From PALSA-1335 sp965231025 (GTDB lineage Bacteria; Patescibacteriota; Gracilibacteria; UBA1369), in assembly GCA_965231025.1 (NCBI GenBank), contig OZ246407.1:744001-808000 (forward strand): a stretch of DNA of 64,000 nucleotides, read 5' to 3'. The notes below the pieces were generated by a model. That model made no database searches, was not told the DNA's origin, and was given only the letters and a program-made list of their open reading frames with translations. The translations under genes were made by a program, and so were the position numbers. Every line of letters starts with the position of its first letter. Position 1 is the stretch's first letter. Below are positions 8,479 to 17,115 of the stretch, one piece after another.

Positions 8479-9609
8479 ATGAACAATATACTTTTTTATA
8501 CGGACACTCCCTTCACCGGCGGTGCCGAAAAACACATTCACCTGCTCGCAAAAAACCTGGTGAAAGACGGATACCGGGTGAGAGTGGTCTGTTCAAGCTA
8601 CAAGAAACTCGACGTCTGGTGCTCGGAAATGAAAAAGGACGGAATAGGGATTATACGACTGAAAGTGAGCCACAAACACGACCCCCGACACTACTTTGAA
8701 CTGAAAAAAATTCTGAAGAAAGACGAACCGGACCTTTTGCATCTCCATCTTTGGAATCCGGGATCCTGCCGCTACGCATTCTGGGCAAAAGGAAAAAAAC
8801 AGACGCGCATCGTAACGACCGAACACGACCCGTTCCCCCTCCAGGGAATCAAAAAAAACTTCAAGAAAAATGCGCTCGCCAAAACCACCCACACCATCAC
8901 GGTCTCCGAAGCAAATTACCGCCAGATGCTGAAATGGTATCCCGAACTCAAGAACCGGATGAGCATCATCCACAACGGAATCGATCTTGAAGCGTTTGAA
9001 AAAGAGCTCATGCACTTTACCACGCAGGAAAAACATAAAATCCGGACACAGCTTTTTGAGGCCAAATCCGACGACACCGTCCTGCTGACCATCGCCGCGC
9101 TCCATCCGCGCAAAGGATTAAAGTATTTACTGAAAGCAATGCGGAAAATCATTGAACAAAAAAATAGTACAAAACTGGTAATTATCGGTGAAGGACCCGA
9201 AAAACCGGAACTGGAAAAACTCATCAATAAACTGAAAATCCAGGACCGGGTCAAACTGCTCGGGCATCAGGAAAACATTCCGAAGATGCTCAAAAGCAGC
9301 GATCTTTTTGTACTTCCAAGTATAAAAGAGGCATTCGGCCTGGTGCTTTTGGAAGCCATGGCCGCGCAAGTGCCGATCGTCGCCACAAACGTCGGAGGAA
9401 TTCCCGAAATCGTGGAAGACAGAAAAAACGGGTTCCTGGTGGAACCGCGCGATGAAGACGCGCTTACCCAAACCATTCTCATGCTGATAAAGAACAAACC
9501 GCTGCGGGAAAAACTGGCCTTCCTGGGTCACCACAAGGTCAAGCAGTTCGACCTCAAGGGCATGGTGGAAAAAACCAAAAAGGTCTACCATGAAATTCTC
9601 GGCAAGTAA
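8479..9609 (+). CDS. GT4-family glycosyltransferase
   Basis: A 376-residue GT-B fold glycosyltransferase of family 4, which moves a sugar from a nucleotide sugar to a glycan or lipid at the inner face of the membrane. The N-terminal acceptor domain has the typical TPFTGGAEKHIHLLAKNL. The C-terminal domain has TIAALHPRKGLKYLLKA, the donor-site EX7E motif EAFGLVLLE, and GGIPEIVEDRKNGFLV. The acceptor and sugar are unknown; the window also encodes GDP-mannose (ManC) and glucosamine (GlmS) supply. A TAAAAT at 8464-8469 lies 9 bases before the ATG, so the mRNA may be nearly leaderless. radA follows after 12 bases. Confidence 0.9.
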   Translation: MNNILFYTDTPFTGGAEKHIHLLAKNLVKDGYRVRVVCSSYKKLDVWCSEMKKDGIGIIRLKVSHKHDPRHYFELKKILKKDEPDLLHLHLWNPGSCRYAFWAKGKKQTRIVTTEHDPFPLQGIKKNFKKNALAKTTHTITVSEANYRQMLKWYPELKNRMSIIHNGIDLEAFEKELMHFTTQEKHKIRTQLFEAKSDDTVLLTIAALHPRKGLKYLLKAMRKIIEQKNSTKLVIIGEGPEKPELEKLINKLKIQDRVKLLGHQENIPKMLKSSDLFVLPSIKEAFGLVLLEAMAAQVPIVATNVGGIPEIVEDRKNGFLVEPRDEDALTQTILMLIKNKPLREKLAFLGHHKVKQFDLKGMVEKTKKVYHEILGK

Positions 9610-9621
9610 CCACGCGTCATC

Positions 9622-10974
9622 ATGAAACTGAAGAATATTTATATATGTGAACAATGCGGATACGAATCCCCAAAGTGGGTCGGAAGATGTCCTGACTGCA
9701 ACGCCTGGAACTCGTTCCAGGAAGATGTCGTGGAAAAAACCCCATCGAATAAAGTTGAAGGGAAAGTCCTTTCCCCCTCTCCCCTCATCCACGAGGGAAA
9801 CGTTGAAATGAGAATTGATACGGGTATTGAGGAACTCAACCGCGTGCTTGGAGGCGGACTGGTGAAAGGGAGCATGATCTTGCTGAGCGGAGAACCGGGT
9901 ATCGGAAAATCCACCCTCACCCTCCAGATCTGCAGCCAGATCGCCAAAAAAAAACTGAAAGTACTGTATGTGTCCGGAGAGGAATCCCAGCACCAGATAG
10001 CGTCCCGGGCCAAAAGACTTGGAATGAAGGAAAACGTCGACTTTCTTGGAGAAACACAGTTTGAGCACATCCTCGCGACGGTCGAAAAAGTAAAACCTGA
10101 ATGCGTCATCATCGATTCGATCCAAGTCATGTACTCAAGTGAAGTCGGATCCCTTGCGGGGAGCATCAACCAAGTCCGTCACTGCACGGAAAAGATGATG
10201 GAGTTCGCCAAACGTACCGCAACTCCGGTCATTCTGATCGGCCACGTAACCAAAGACGGAAATCTGGCGGGCCCGCGCGTCCTTGAACATCTCGTGGACA
10301 CCGTGCTGTTTCTGGAGGGGGAAAGATACCAGAATCTCCGGCTGCTGCGGAGCATGAAGAACCGTTTTGGCCCCACTCACGAGGTGGGAATATTTGAAAT
10401 GAACGAACTGGGGTTACAGGAGGTCGCCAATCCATCCGAACTGTTCCTTGATGGAAGAAAGAAAGACAGCTTCGGGTCAGCCATCACGGCGACAATCGAA
10501 GGCACAAGGCCGTTGCTCCTGGAAGTTCAGGCGTTGACGAACCTCACCGCGTTCGGATACCCCAAGCGGGCCGGCAGCGGATTCGACAACAACCGGCTGC
10601 AGCTGCTCATTGCGGTCATCCAGAAACACCTGAAACTCAATCTCTCCAGCCAGGACGTGTACGTAAACATCGTCGGCGGATTCCGACTGGGAGAACCAGC
10701 GGCGGATCTGGCGGTAGTGATGGCCATTATTTCGTCCCTTACGCAAAAACCGCTGGCCTCAGGGAGCATTTACATCGGCGAAGTGGGGCTTTCGGGGGAA
10801 CTCCGCAGCGTTTCCGAACTGCCCAAGAGAATCAGGGAAGCGGAGAAACTTGGTTTCACCAAAATCTACGTTCCCAAAATCAAAAAAACAACGACCTCAA
10901 AAACCGCGGAGATCGTCCAGGTCCAGGACCTCCAGGAACTTATGTCGCCTGGTGACCGAGCGCAAAAAGCCTAA
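9622..10974 (+). CDS. radA: DNA repair protein RadA
   Basis: A 450-residue RecA-related ATPase that drives branch migration during recombinational repair. The N-terminal zinc finger has Cys9, Cys12, Cys23 and Cys26. Walker A is GEPGIGKST with Lys96, and the RadA-specific KNRFGPTHEVGIFEM follows the ATPase core. The C-terminal Lon-protease-like domain ends with EVGLSGELRSV. Full length for the family. It is probably co-transcribed with the glycosyltransferase upstream. Its last 35 bases overlap the convergent tatD gene. Confidence 0.97.
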   Translation: MKLKNIYICEQCGYESPKWVGRCPDCNAWNSFQEDVVEKTPSNKVEGKVLSPSPLIHEGNVEMRIDTGIEELNRVLGGGLVKGSMILLSGEPGIGKSTLTLQICSQIAKKKLKVLYVSGEESQHQIASRAKRLGMKENVDFLGETQFEHILATVEKVKPECVIIDSIQVMYSSEVGSLAGSINQVRHCTEKMMEFAKRTATPVILIGHVTKDGNLAGPRVLEHLVDTVLFLEGERYQNLRLLRSMKNRFGPTHEVGIFEMNELGLQEVANPSELFLDGRKKDSFGSAITATIEGTRPLLLEVQALTNLTAFGYPKRAGSGFDNNRLQLLIAVIQKHLKLNLSSQDVYVNIVGGFRLGEPAADLAVVMAIISSLTQKPLASGSIYIGEVGLSGELRSVSELPKRIREAEKLGFTKIYVPKIKKTTTSKTAEIVQVQDLQELMSPGDRAQKA

Positions 10975-11722
10975 CGGCGTTTCCGGTAGTCAATTCACCG
11001 ATTTTGTCTAAAGACACTCCCCTAGCCTGGGCGAGCACTTTTGCCGTCTCAACAACAAACGACGGCTCATTCCGCTTCCCCCGGTGAACCTGGGGAGCCA
11101 GGTACGGACAGTCGGTTTCTACAAGAATCAGCTCTTTGGGAGCCAGACGGGCGGCTTCTCTCAAATATTCGTTTTTTGGATACGTCACCACACCGGAAAA
11201 CGAGGTATGATGGCCGCGATCCCAGCAAATCTTGGCATGTTCGACCGTACCGGTAAAACAGTGCAGGATCACTTTAGTGTTCCCAACCTCCCCTATAATC
11301 CTCAAGGCGTCGTCCCAGGCGTCGCGCACATGCACGACCACCGGAAGGTCCAGTTCCCTGGCCAAAGCCAACTGTTCGGAAAAAGTCCGGATCTGCACGT
11401 CCCTGGGCTTCAAATTCCGAAAATAATCCAGCCCCATTTCACCCAGGGCAACAACCTTTTCCTCCTCCATAACAATTTTCCGGAAACTGAGCGCCACGCC
11501 GGCATTCCACTCATCAGCATTGTGGGGATGCACCCCGAGCGTAGACCACAGGGAAAACCCCTTATGTCGTTTCACGAATTCCAGCGCCAGGTACGAATCT
11601 TTCTCCGTACATCCGACGATGATTTGCCGGGTGACCCGGGCCTCGATTGACCTTTGAAGAATAGCTTCAACATCGGGAAACTCTTCGAGGTAATGGATAT
11701 GGGAATGGGTATCGGTAAACAT
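10940..11722 (-). CDS. tatD: TatD-family metal-dependent DNase
   Basis: A 260-residue TIM-barrel hydrolase. The metal-binding motifs are in order: DTHSHIH at the N-terminus, ALGEMGLDYF near residue 92, VVVHVRDA, ILHCFTG and ETDCPYLAPQ near residue 204. TatD proteins act as 3'-5' exonucleases on DNA. A TGGTAGAGT element (11729-11737 on this strand) lies 6 bases before the ATG, so the transcript may be leaderless. The 3' end overlaps radA by 35 bases. Confidence 0.93.
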   Translation of the reverse strand: MFTDTHSHIHYLEEFPDVEAILQRSIEARVTRQIIVGCTEKDSYLALEFVKRHKGFSLWSTLGVHPHNADEWNAGVALSFRKIVMEEEKVVALGEMGLDYFRNLKPRDVQIRTFSEQLALARELDLPVVVHVRDAWDDALRIIGEVGNTKVILHCFTGTVEHAKICWDRGHHTSFSGVVTYPKNEYLREAARLAPKELILVETDCPYLAPQVHRGKRNEPSFVVETAKVLAQARGVSLDKIGELTTGNAVRLFALGHQAT

Positions 11723-11775
11723 GAAAACACTCTACCACAACCTGCAGCTTGACGGATATGGATTGATTCTGTTTA

Positions 11776-12252
11776 ATGATGTCCAAATTTAATACTCACG
11801 TTATGACGACTCTTCCCCCGCCAACCGGTGAAATCCCCGCATTATCCGAAGAAGAAATCAAGGCTCTGAAAAGTAACACAAATACCACAGCCACAAGGAC
11901 GGATGATACTGAACTTGGAGACATCCGGTCCCTGACGGAAAGGCTCATGGCTGAAAACCTCACGGGAGGCGGAGTGGATATCCACGAAAACCCGAGTACG
12001 GCACCCGATAAAGATGATGCTGGCCCCGATTCCATGCACCCGGAACGGTGGGCAATGACAAACCGACCGCCAAGCATGGAAGATATTGCCGACATTCATG
12101 TTGCTCTCCACAGAAAACCTGCGCTTCCCGACGGAACAGATGAAGCGGGAAACCCTCCTAATAAGGTTCCCGGAGCAGACGAAACAGAAAAAAAGGCCGA
12201 ACAAACCACGGGAGACCAAACCGCCTTCTGTGTTGAAGGGAGCGAAGACTAA
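11776..12252 (+). CDS. Hypothetical disordered acidic protein
   Basis: A 158-residue protein I do not recognise. It is rich in Thr, Pro, Glu, Asp and Asn, with no hydrophobic core, membrane segment or signal peptide. It is probably largely disordered. Short motifs such as IPALSEEEIKALKS and SLTERLMAEN may form helices. It is followed 14 bases later by another unknown polar protein, which suggests a unit of three small genes leading into nadB. The start is uncertain: ATG at 11776, or ATGs a few codons later. Confidence 0.6.
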   Translation: MMSKFNTHVMTTLPPPTGEIPALSEEEIKALKSNTNTTATRTDDTELGDIRSLTERLMAENLTGGGVDIHENPSTAPDKDDAGPDSMHPERWAMTNRPPSMEDIADIHVALHRKPALPDGTDEAGNPPNKVPGADETEKKAEQTTGDQTAFCVEGSED

Positions 12253-12266
12253 CATTCCAAACCCGG

Positions 12267-12986
12267 ATGCCTGAACTGGCAAGACAATTCGACGAACAGA
12301 AGGACACCGAGAGAATGAGCACGGCAACATCCCACGAAAGACCTGTTGATGAAAGACACCAAGCCGGGACACCGGAGCAGGAAAACGACTGCACCATTCC
12401 ATTGTTGTCCTGGGCACAAAACAGGGAACTTCGGGAATCTTTCCCTCGCCTCTTTGAAGAGATGCAAAGAGACCTTCAACGTCCGCCACCCGCAAGATCA
12501 GGGGGTATCTTAGGATCACAGCAGGACTGGACACAAATGGTGAACCTGAAAGGTTTCATCGACACGGTCGCACTCGACCATACGTCGGCAAGACTGGACT
12601 ACTACCTGACGAGGGAGCAAAATATACCAGTAGCACAGCCTTTGGACCCAGCAGAGGAAAGAAAAAAAGGAATACAAAACTACCTCGACGCCCTGGACGT
12701 GTTGGAACTCCAGCCCGGCGACGACGAGGATGCCTTTCTGGAGGACGTAAAAGACCGCCGCCGCAGAAATCCGATAGCCAAACAGACCGCACGGCGCGTT
12801 ATGGTCATACTTGAGGAAGCCAGGCGCCGTTTCCCGAACGAATTCACCGAACACCGGCTAAAACCGGAGCAAATCATGGACGAAACCGTTCAAGCCTACC
12901 CCACCTCCATGATTCCCCCTGCAAATCCTCAACTTCAGGATGACCTTCTTGCAGAATTAGGTACAATAGGAAACGAACAAAAATAA
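12267..12986 (+). CDS. Hypothetical polar protein
   Basis: A 239-residue protein without a recognisable domain. Residues 1-60 are polar and likely disordered. Residues 45-75 (WAQNRELRESFPRLFEEMQRDL in part) and 135-190 (including a segment with NPIAKQTARRVMVILEEARRRFP) are predicted helical. No signal peptide or membrane span. It lies between two other genes of unknown function with short gaps (14 and 12 bases), so the set is probably co-transcribed. Confidence 0.65.
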   Translation: MPELARQFDEQKDTERMSTATSHERPVDERHQAGTPEQENDCTIPLLSWAQNRELRESFPRLFEEMQRDLQRPPPARSGGILGSQQDWTQMVNLKGFIDTVALDHTSARLDYYLTREQNIPVAQPLDPAEERKKGIQNYLDALDVLELQPGDDEDAFLEDVKDRRRRNPIAKQTARRVMVILEEARRRFPNEFTEHRLKPEQIMDETVQAYPTSMIPPANPQLQDDLLAELGTIGNEQK

Positions 12987-12998
12987 TAACTTTCCTCC

Positions 12999-13334
12999 AT
13001 GGAAGAGAACCAAAAGATTATCGCGTTGCTGGAAGCCCAAAACGGCTATCTTAAGATAATGACCGAGACGCTGCGAAAAGAACACCGTGAAGCCAAAATC
13101 GGCCGCGTTATCCATGCGTTGCTCATTATCATCCCGGCTGTCGTGATACTCATTCTGGGATATTATCTCTGGACAGGAGTAACCCACTATCTGGACGTAT
13201 TAAACAACAACGTCAACGCGCTCAAATCGAACTTCGATTCCATGACGACGTTTTTCTCCAAACTCATCCCCGATTTCAGCAAAATAGGACCGCAGCTCGA
13301 ACAGACCTGGCAAGATATCCAATTCTGGAAATGA
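12999..13334 (+). CDS. Small single-span membrane protein
   Basis: A 111-residue protein: an N-terminal helix (residues 1-35, EENQKIIALLEAQNGYLKIM), one transmembrane segment at about 39-61 (ALLIIIPAVVILILGYYLW), and a C-terminal amphipathic or coiled region ending at Trp110-Lys111. The function is unknown. The start follows a pyrimidine-rich leader (ctttcctcc). Its TGA stop overlaps the ATGATG start of nadB, so the two are translationally coupled. Confidence 0.75.
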   Translation: MEENQKIIALLEAQNGYLKIMTETLRKEHREAKIGRVIHALLIIIPAVVILILGYYLWTGVTHYLDVLNNNVNALKSNFDSMTTFFSKLIPDFSKIGPQLEQTWQDIQFWK

Positions 13335-14854
13335 TGAACTACGATGTTGTTATACTTGGATCGGGCCTCGCGGGACTCAATAGCGCGCTCCAGGCCTCCA
13401 AATACGGAAAAGTACTCGTCGTGACAAAGTCAAAACTCTTTGAATGCAACTCCTGGCACGCCCAGGGAGGTATTGCGGCAGTACTCAACAAAGGAGACAA
13501 CTTCAAAAAACACATCCAGGACACCCTGGTTGCCGGGGGAAACCACAACAACAAAAAGGCCGTGGCGTATTTTGTAAAACAGGCGCCGATAACCATCAAA
13601 ACGCTGGGAAAAATCGGAGTACCGTTCGAAAAAACATCCCGAAACATCTACGACCAAAACCAGGAGGCGGGACACCGGGGACGCCGAATCGCCCATGTGG
13701 GAGACCACACCGGACGCAGTATCATGGAGGCACTGGTAAAAAAAGTCAGGGACCACAAAAAAATTGAAGTTTGGCAAAACTGTTTCGCGAAGGACCTCAT
13801 CGTAATAAACAAAACATGCCTCGGAGTAGAACTGATCAGAAACAGGAAATATACTGAAGTTTACGCACGCCGCATCATCCTTGCCACCGGCGGAGCCGGA
13901 CAACTTTTCCAATACACCACCAACCCAAAGGTCACCACCGGGGACGGAATAGCCCTCGCAGCGAGGACGGGCTGCCGCGTCAACGACATGGAGTTTATCC
14001 AGTTCCATCCAACCGCATTCTTAAACGGCGGCGGCGGCAAAGCCATTAATTACGGGAAACCCGGCCAAAAAGAGCCGTGCGAATCCCCTCTTTTCCTGAT
14101 CTCGGAAACACTGCGCGGAGAAGGCGCGAAACTTATCAATGCACAAGGAGTACGGTTCATGCCCAAATACCACAAACTGGCGGAACTTGCCCCCCGCGAC
14201 ATCGTTGCCCGCGCGGCTTTTGAAGAAATGAAAACAGGAAAAATTTTCCTCGACATCAGGCACAGGACAAAACGTGAACTCCTGAAAAAATTCCCGACCA
14301 TCTATGCCCACCTCAAAAAAAACGGCTATGATTTAAGCAAAGATCTTATACCCATCGTTCCGGCGGCACACTATCTTTGCGGAGGGGTGGTAGCCGACGT
14401 GACAGGAAAAACCGGCATCAAAAACCTCTATGCCGTGGGTGAAGTCGCCTGCACGGGACTCCAGGGGGCAAACCGGCTTGCATCCAATTCACTGCTGGAA
14501 GCCGCTGTCATGAGTCAGCACGTCATGGACTCCCCTCTTCCGAAAACCAATCACCAAACGGCACCGGAGCCCTTTCAAACCGGCAAAGATAAAACGATTC
14601 CGGCCTCGTCCGGAAAAATCACCGCACTCAGGGAAACTCTCCAGGAAACCATGTGGGAATGTGCAGGAATTGTCCGAACAAAAAAATTGCTCAGAAAGGG
14701 CGTTGCAGCGCTTAAAGAAATAAAAAAACAGATTCCCAAAAAAGACAGCCTGGACAAGTTCGAACTCCAGAACATGATCCAAACCGGGGAACTCATTTTA
14801 CGGGCATCACAAAAAAGAACCAAGAGCCTTGGAGCCCATTACCGCACGAACTAA
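13331..14854 (+). CDS. nadB: L-aspartate oxidase
   Basis: A 507-residue FAD enzyme of the succinate dehydrogenase flavoprotein family. It oxidises L-aspartate to iminoaspartate, the first step of NAD synthesis from aspartate. FAD-binding GSGLAGL is at residues 10-16. The NadB-type SWHAQGGIAAV replaces the SdhA histidyl-FAD motif. HPTAF, RGEGAKLIN and the C-terminal FAD segment YAVGEVACTGLQGANRLASNS are present. A helical C-terminal domain (about 420-507) fits. nadA and nadC are not in the window. Fumarate reductase activity is a less likely alternative. The stop codon overlaps the stop of convergent prfA. Confidence 0.9.
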   Translation: MMNYDVVILGSGLAGLNSALQASKYGKVLVVTKSKLFECNSWHAQGGIAAVLNKGDNFKKHIQDTLVAGGNHNNKKAVAYFVKQAPITIKTLGKIGVPFEKTSRNIYDQNQEAGHRGRRIAHVGDHTGRSIMEALVKKVRDHKKIEVWQNCFAKDLIVINKTCLGVELIRNRKYTEVYARRIILATGGAGQLFQYTTNPKVTTGDGIALAARTGCRVNDMEFIQFHPTAFLNGGGGKAINYGKPGQKEPCESPLFLISETLRGEGAKLINAQGVRFMPKYHKLAELAPRDIVARAAFEEMKTGKIFLDIRHRTKRELLKKFPTIYAHLKKNGYDLSKDLIPIVPAAHYLCGGVVADVTGKTGIKNLYAVGEVACTGLQGANRLASNSLLEAAVMSQHVMDSPLPKTNHQTAPEPFQTGKDKTIPASSGKITALRETLQETMWECAGIVRTKKLLRKGVAALKEIKKQIPKKDSLDKFELQNMIQTGELILRASQKRTKSLGAHYRTN

Positions 14855-15921
14855 GTTTTGCCACCCATCAAAAGTTCGGTCTGTTCCGCCATAGTCAAAG
14901 ACTGGATGATATCCTCGATGTTTCCCTCCATAATGGAAGGAATATTGCTCCAGCTCTGTTTAATGCGGTGGTCGGTCACGCGGTCCTGCGGAAAATTATA
15001 GGTACGGATCTTCTCCGACCTGTCCCCGCTCCCGATCTGACTCAAACGCTTTTCACCAAGCTCCTTCTGGCGCTTTTCCTGTTCAAGGGCATACAACCGG
15101 GTACGCAATACTTCCATCCCTTTCTGCTTGTTTTTGAGCTGTGACTTTTCATCCTGCTGGGAAACCACCAGGCCGGAAGGAATATGGGTGATACGTACGG
15201 CTGAATCCGTAGTGTTGACGCTCTGGCCTCCCGGACCTCCGGCCCGGAAGACGTCGATGCGCAAATCGGACTCCTTGATTTCGATATCCACCTCCTCGGC
15301 CTCCGGAAGCACGGCGACCGTTACCGTTGAGGTATGAATGCGGCCCTGACTCTCGGTTGCCGGCACGCGCTGAACACGATGAACGCCGCTTTCAAACTTA
15401 AACTTGCTGTACGCGCCGTCTCCGACGATCTTGAAGATAATTTCTTTCAGGCCCCCGGCGGTAGCCTCGCTTTTGCTCATCAATTCAACCCGGTATCCGC
15501 AATTTTCCGCAAATTTGGAATACATACGGAAGAGTTCCGCCGAAAAAAGCGCGGCCTCCTCGCCTCCGGCACCGCCGCGAATTTCCATAATGACGTTTTT
15601 GAAATCGAGAGGATCTTTAGGCACAAGCTCAAGCTTCAAATCTTCCTCAACCTTCGACTGGATCTCTTTGGCCCCCTGCATCTGTTCCTTCACCATGGTG
15701 CGCATCTCCTCATCCTTCTCGGTTTTTAAAATATCTTCGGCATCCTTAATCTCCTGCCCCGCTTTTTTATGTTCACGGAAAAGCGCGACGGCCTTGCCGA
15801 TTTCCTTATAGCGACGCATCAGGGTCGTATACTCCCTCTGATTGCTTATGACGGCGGGATCCGCGAGCTTCACCTCAATTTCAAGATACTCTTTTTCGAG
15901 TTGTTGAAGTTTATTAAACAT
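14851..15921 (-). CDS. prfA: Peptide chain release factor 1
   Basis: A 356-residue class I release factor that reads UAA and UAG and triggers peptide release. The GGQ motif is at residues 231-233 (GGPGGQSVNTTDSAVR). The stop-codon-reading PAT of RF1 (RVPATESQGRIHTS) shows it is not RF2. Its ATG lies inside the end of prmC, which encodes the methylase that modifies the GGQ glutamine, with an 8-base overlap. A TGGTAGAAT element at 15931-15939 could also give it a separate promoter. The stop codon shares CTAA with nadB. Confidence 0.97.
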   Translation of the reverse strand: MFNKLQQLEKEYLEIEVKLADPAVISNQREYTTLMRRYKEIGKAVALFREHKKAGQEIKDAEDILKTEKDEEMRTMVKEQMQGAKEIQSKVEEDLKLELVPKDPLDFKNVIMEIRGGAGGEEAALFSAELFRMYSKFAENCGYRVELMSKSEATAGGLKEIIFKIVGDGAYSKFKFESGVHRVQRVPATESQGRIHTSTVTVAVLPEAEEVDIEIKESDLRIDVFRAGGPGGQSVNTTDSAVRITHIPSGLVVSQQDEKSQLKNKQKGMEVLRTRLYALEQEKRQKELGEKRLSQIGSGDRSEKIRTYNFPQDRVTDHRIKQSWSNIPSIMEGNIEDIIQSLTMAEQTELLMGGKT

Positions 15922-16774
15922 ACGGCGGCCATTCTACCACAAACATTCTATCAATGTGAGCATAATCTTGTTCGAACCGGATGTCCTGCCCGGGAAAATA
16001 TTTCTGAAAAAGCAAAACCAGCTCATCTTTCTGAAGAAAACCAAACTCACCCAATAACAAACGGGGACGCCAGGACCTCCGGGAAAGCTGTTCGAAAAAT
16101 CGTTCATACAAACCCAACCCGTCCTCTCCCCCAAAGAGCGCCACGTGAGGCTCATAATCGACCGCCGATTTGCTCACAAAAGAAAACCGCTTCTCCCCGA
16201 TATAAGGCAAATTGGCGACAACGATATCAAAAGCACCTTCAACCGAATCCAGCAGATCGCTCTGGAGAAAATCCACCCGATCGGCGACACCAAGATGAGA
16301 TGCGTTATTTTTGGCGACCGCCAGTGCCTCAATGGAAATATCGACTCCGGTCACCTCCGCGACCGGCAAATGTTTGGCAACAGAAACGGCGATGCACCCG
16401 CTGCCCGTTCCGACATCCAAAATCCGGACTTTCCGTCCCTCCATTGTTGAAGCGGGACGGGTATATTCCAAAATCTTTTCGACCAGGTGTTCCGTTTCCG
16501 GACGGGGGATAAGAACCCTCCGGTCCACCGCAAAATCGAGCCCGTAAAACTCCTTTTTCCCAAGGAGATAAGCCACCGGCTCGCCCTGTACCATCCTGCC
16601 GAAAAGTTCGGAGAATCTTTCAATGGCTTGATCCGGGACCTCCTCTTCACCGGCTGAAAGCAAATGAGCCCGGTCCCTGCCCAAAACAAAAGCGAGCAAA
16701 AGCTCAGTCCCAAGATGGTCTCCTTCGGGGCCCGAACTCATACGGGACTGCTGTAATAGTTCTCGAATGTTCAT
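15914..16774 (-). CDS. prmC: Release factor glutamine methyltransferase
   Basis: A 286-residue SAM-dependent methylase that modifies the GGQ glutamine of release factors. The start is set at 16774 (MNIRELLQQ), the usual N-terminus; the longer open frame to 16858 runs through an intergenic hairpin. The SAM motif is ILDVGTGSGCIAV. The catalytic tetrapeptide is Asn188-Leu-Pro-Tyr191, where E. coli has NPPY; Asn and Tyr are kept. The N-terminal helical domain contains GEPVAYLLGKKEFYG and RVLIPRPETEHL. It overlaps prfA by 8 bases and so forms an operon with its substrate. Confidence 0.94.
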   Translation of the reverse strand: MNIRELLQQSRMSSGPEGDHLGTELLLAFVLGRDRAHLLSAGEEEVPDQAIERFSELFGRMVQGEPVAYLLGKKEFYGLDFAVDRRVLIPRPETEHLVEKILEYTRPASTMEGRKVRILDVGTGSGCIAVSVAKHLPVAEVTGVDISIEALAVAKNNASHLGVADRVDFLQSDLLDSVEGAFDIVVANLPYIGEKRFSFVSKSAVDYEPHVALFGGEDGLGLYERFFEQLSRRSWRPRLLLGEFGFLQKDELVLLFQKYFPGQDIRFEQDYAHIDRMFVVEWPPYV

Positions 16775-16778
16775 AGAT

Positions 16779-16840
16779 ACCACGTAGTGGTCCGAGCGCA
16801 CGGCGCGAGGGCGCAGGAATCCGGCTTTGCCGGTTCCGAA
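16779..16840. repeat. Palindromic intergenic element with two hairpins
   Basis: Between rpsU and prmC. The first hairpin is ACCAC-GTA-GTGGT (16779-16791). After a GC-rich run, the second hairpin GGAATCCGGC (16816-16825) pairs with GCCGGTTCC (16829-16837) with one bulged T. ACGTAGTG and GGAATCC also occur, in the same order, in the element before pyrG. Confidence 0.6.
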
Positions 16841-16856
16841 GCGTAAAAATAAGCCC

Positions 16857-16884
16857 AAAAACCCCCAGTCGGAACCGGGGGTTT
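16857..16884 (-). terminator. Rho-independent terminator of rpsU
   Basis: Read on the minus strand, AAACCCCC (16884-16877 complement) pairs with GGGGGTTT and runs into a T tract. It separates rpsU from prmC-prfA. Confidence 0.85.
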
Positions 16885-16892
16885 AAAGAATC

Positions 16893-17099
16893 TTAGTAAA
16901 ACTTCTGTCTCTCGCGCTGCTGACGATAGTGGGTACGCATCATGGCGGCGGTGCGTTGATGACGTGTACTTGGCTTCTTTTTGCGGTAACGGCGTTCCTT
17001 ATTCATGAGAATAATACGGCTCGACTGCACTTTTTTATTGAAGCGGGAGATCAAACGATCAACGGATTCTTTCGGATTTTTCCAGAGTGTTACGGCCAT
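16893..17099 (-). CDS. rpsU: 30S ribosomal protein bS21
   Basis: A 68-residue basic protein with the bS21 core ESVDRLISRFNKKVQSS, followed by an Arg/Lys-rich tail rich in RR and KK pairs and ending in KFY. bS21 sits on the 30S platform close to the 3' end of 16S rRNA and affects how mRNA leaders are bound. It is transcribed alone and has a terminator. Its leader carries the only long Shine-Dalgarno at good spacing in this window, which hints at control by bS21 level. Confidence 0.93.
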   Translation of the reverse strand: MAVTLWKNPKESVDRLISRFNKKVQSSRIILMNKERRYRKKKPSTRHQRTAAMMRTHYRQQRERQKFY

Positions 17100-17105
17100 A
17101 CAGTT

Positions 17106-17115
17106 TCACCTCCTT
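17106..17115 (-). promoter_or_regulatory. Perfect Shine-Dalgarno of rpsU
   Basis: On the minus strand AAGGAGGTGA, a 10-base complement to the conserved 16S 3' end, lies 6 bases before the ATG at 17099. No other start here has a comparable site at proper spacing. Confidence 0.9.

Noticed and set aside
14851..14854. Sequencing error or frameshift at the nadB/prfA junction
   Set aside because: Both proteins are complete to their expected C-termini and the same CTAA arrangement recurs at two other convergent junctions.
16775..16858. Longer prmC reading frame starting at 16858
   Set aside because: It runs through the hairpin element, and the family N-terminus (MNIRELLQQ) starts at 16774.
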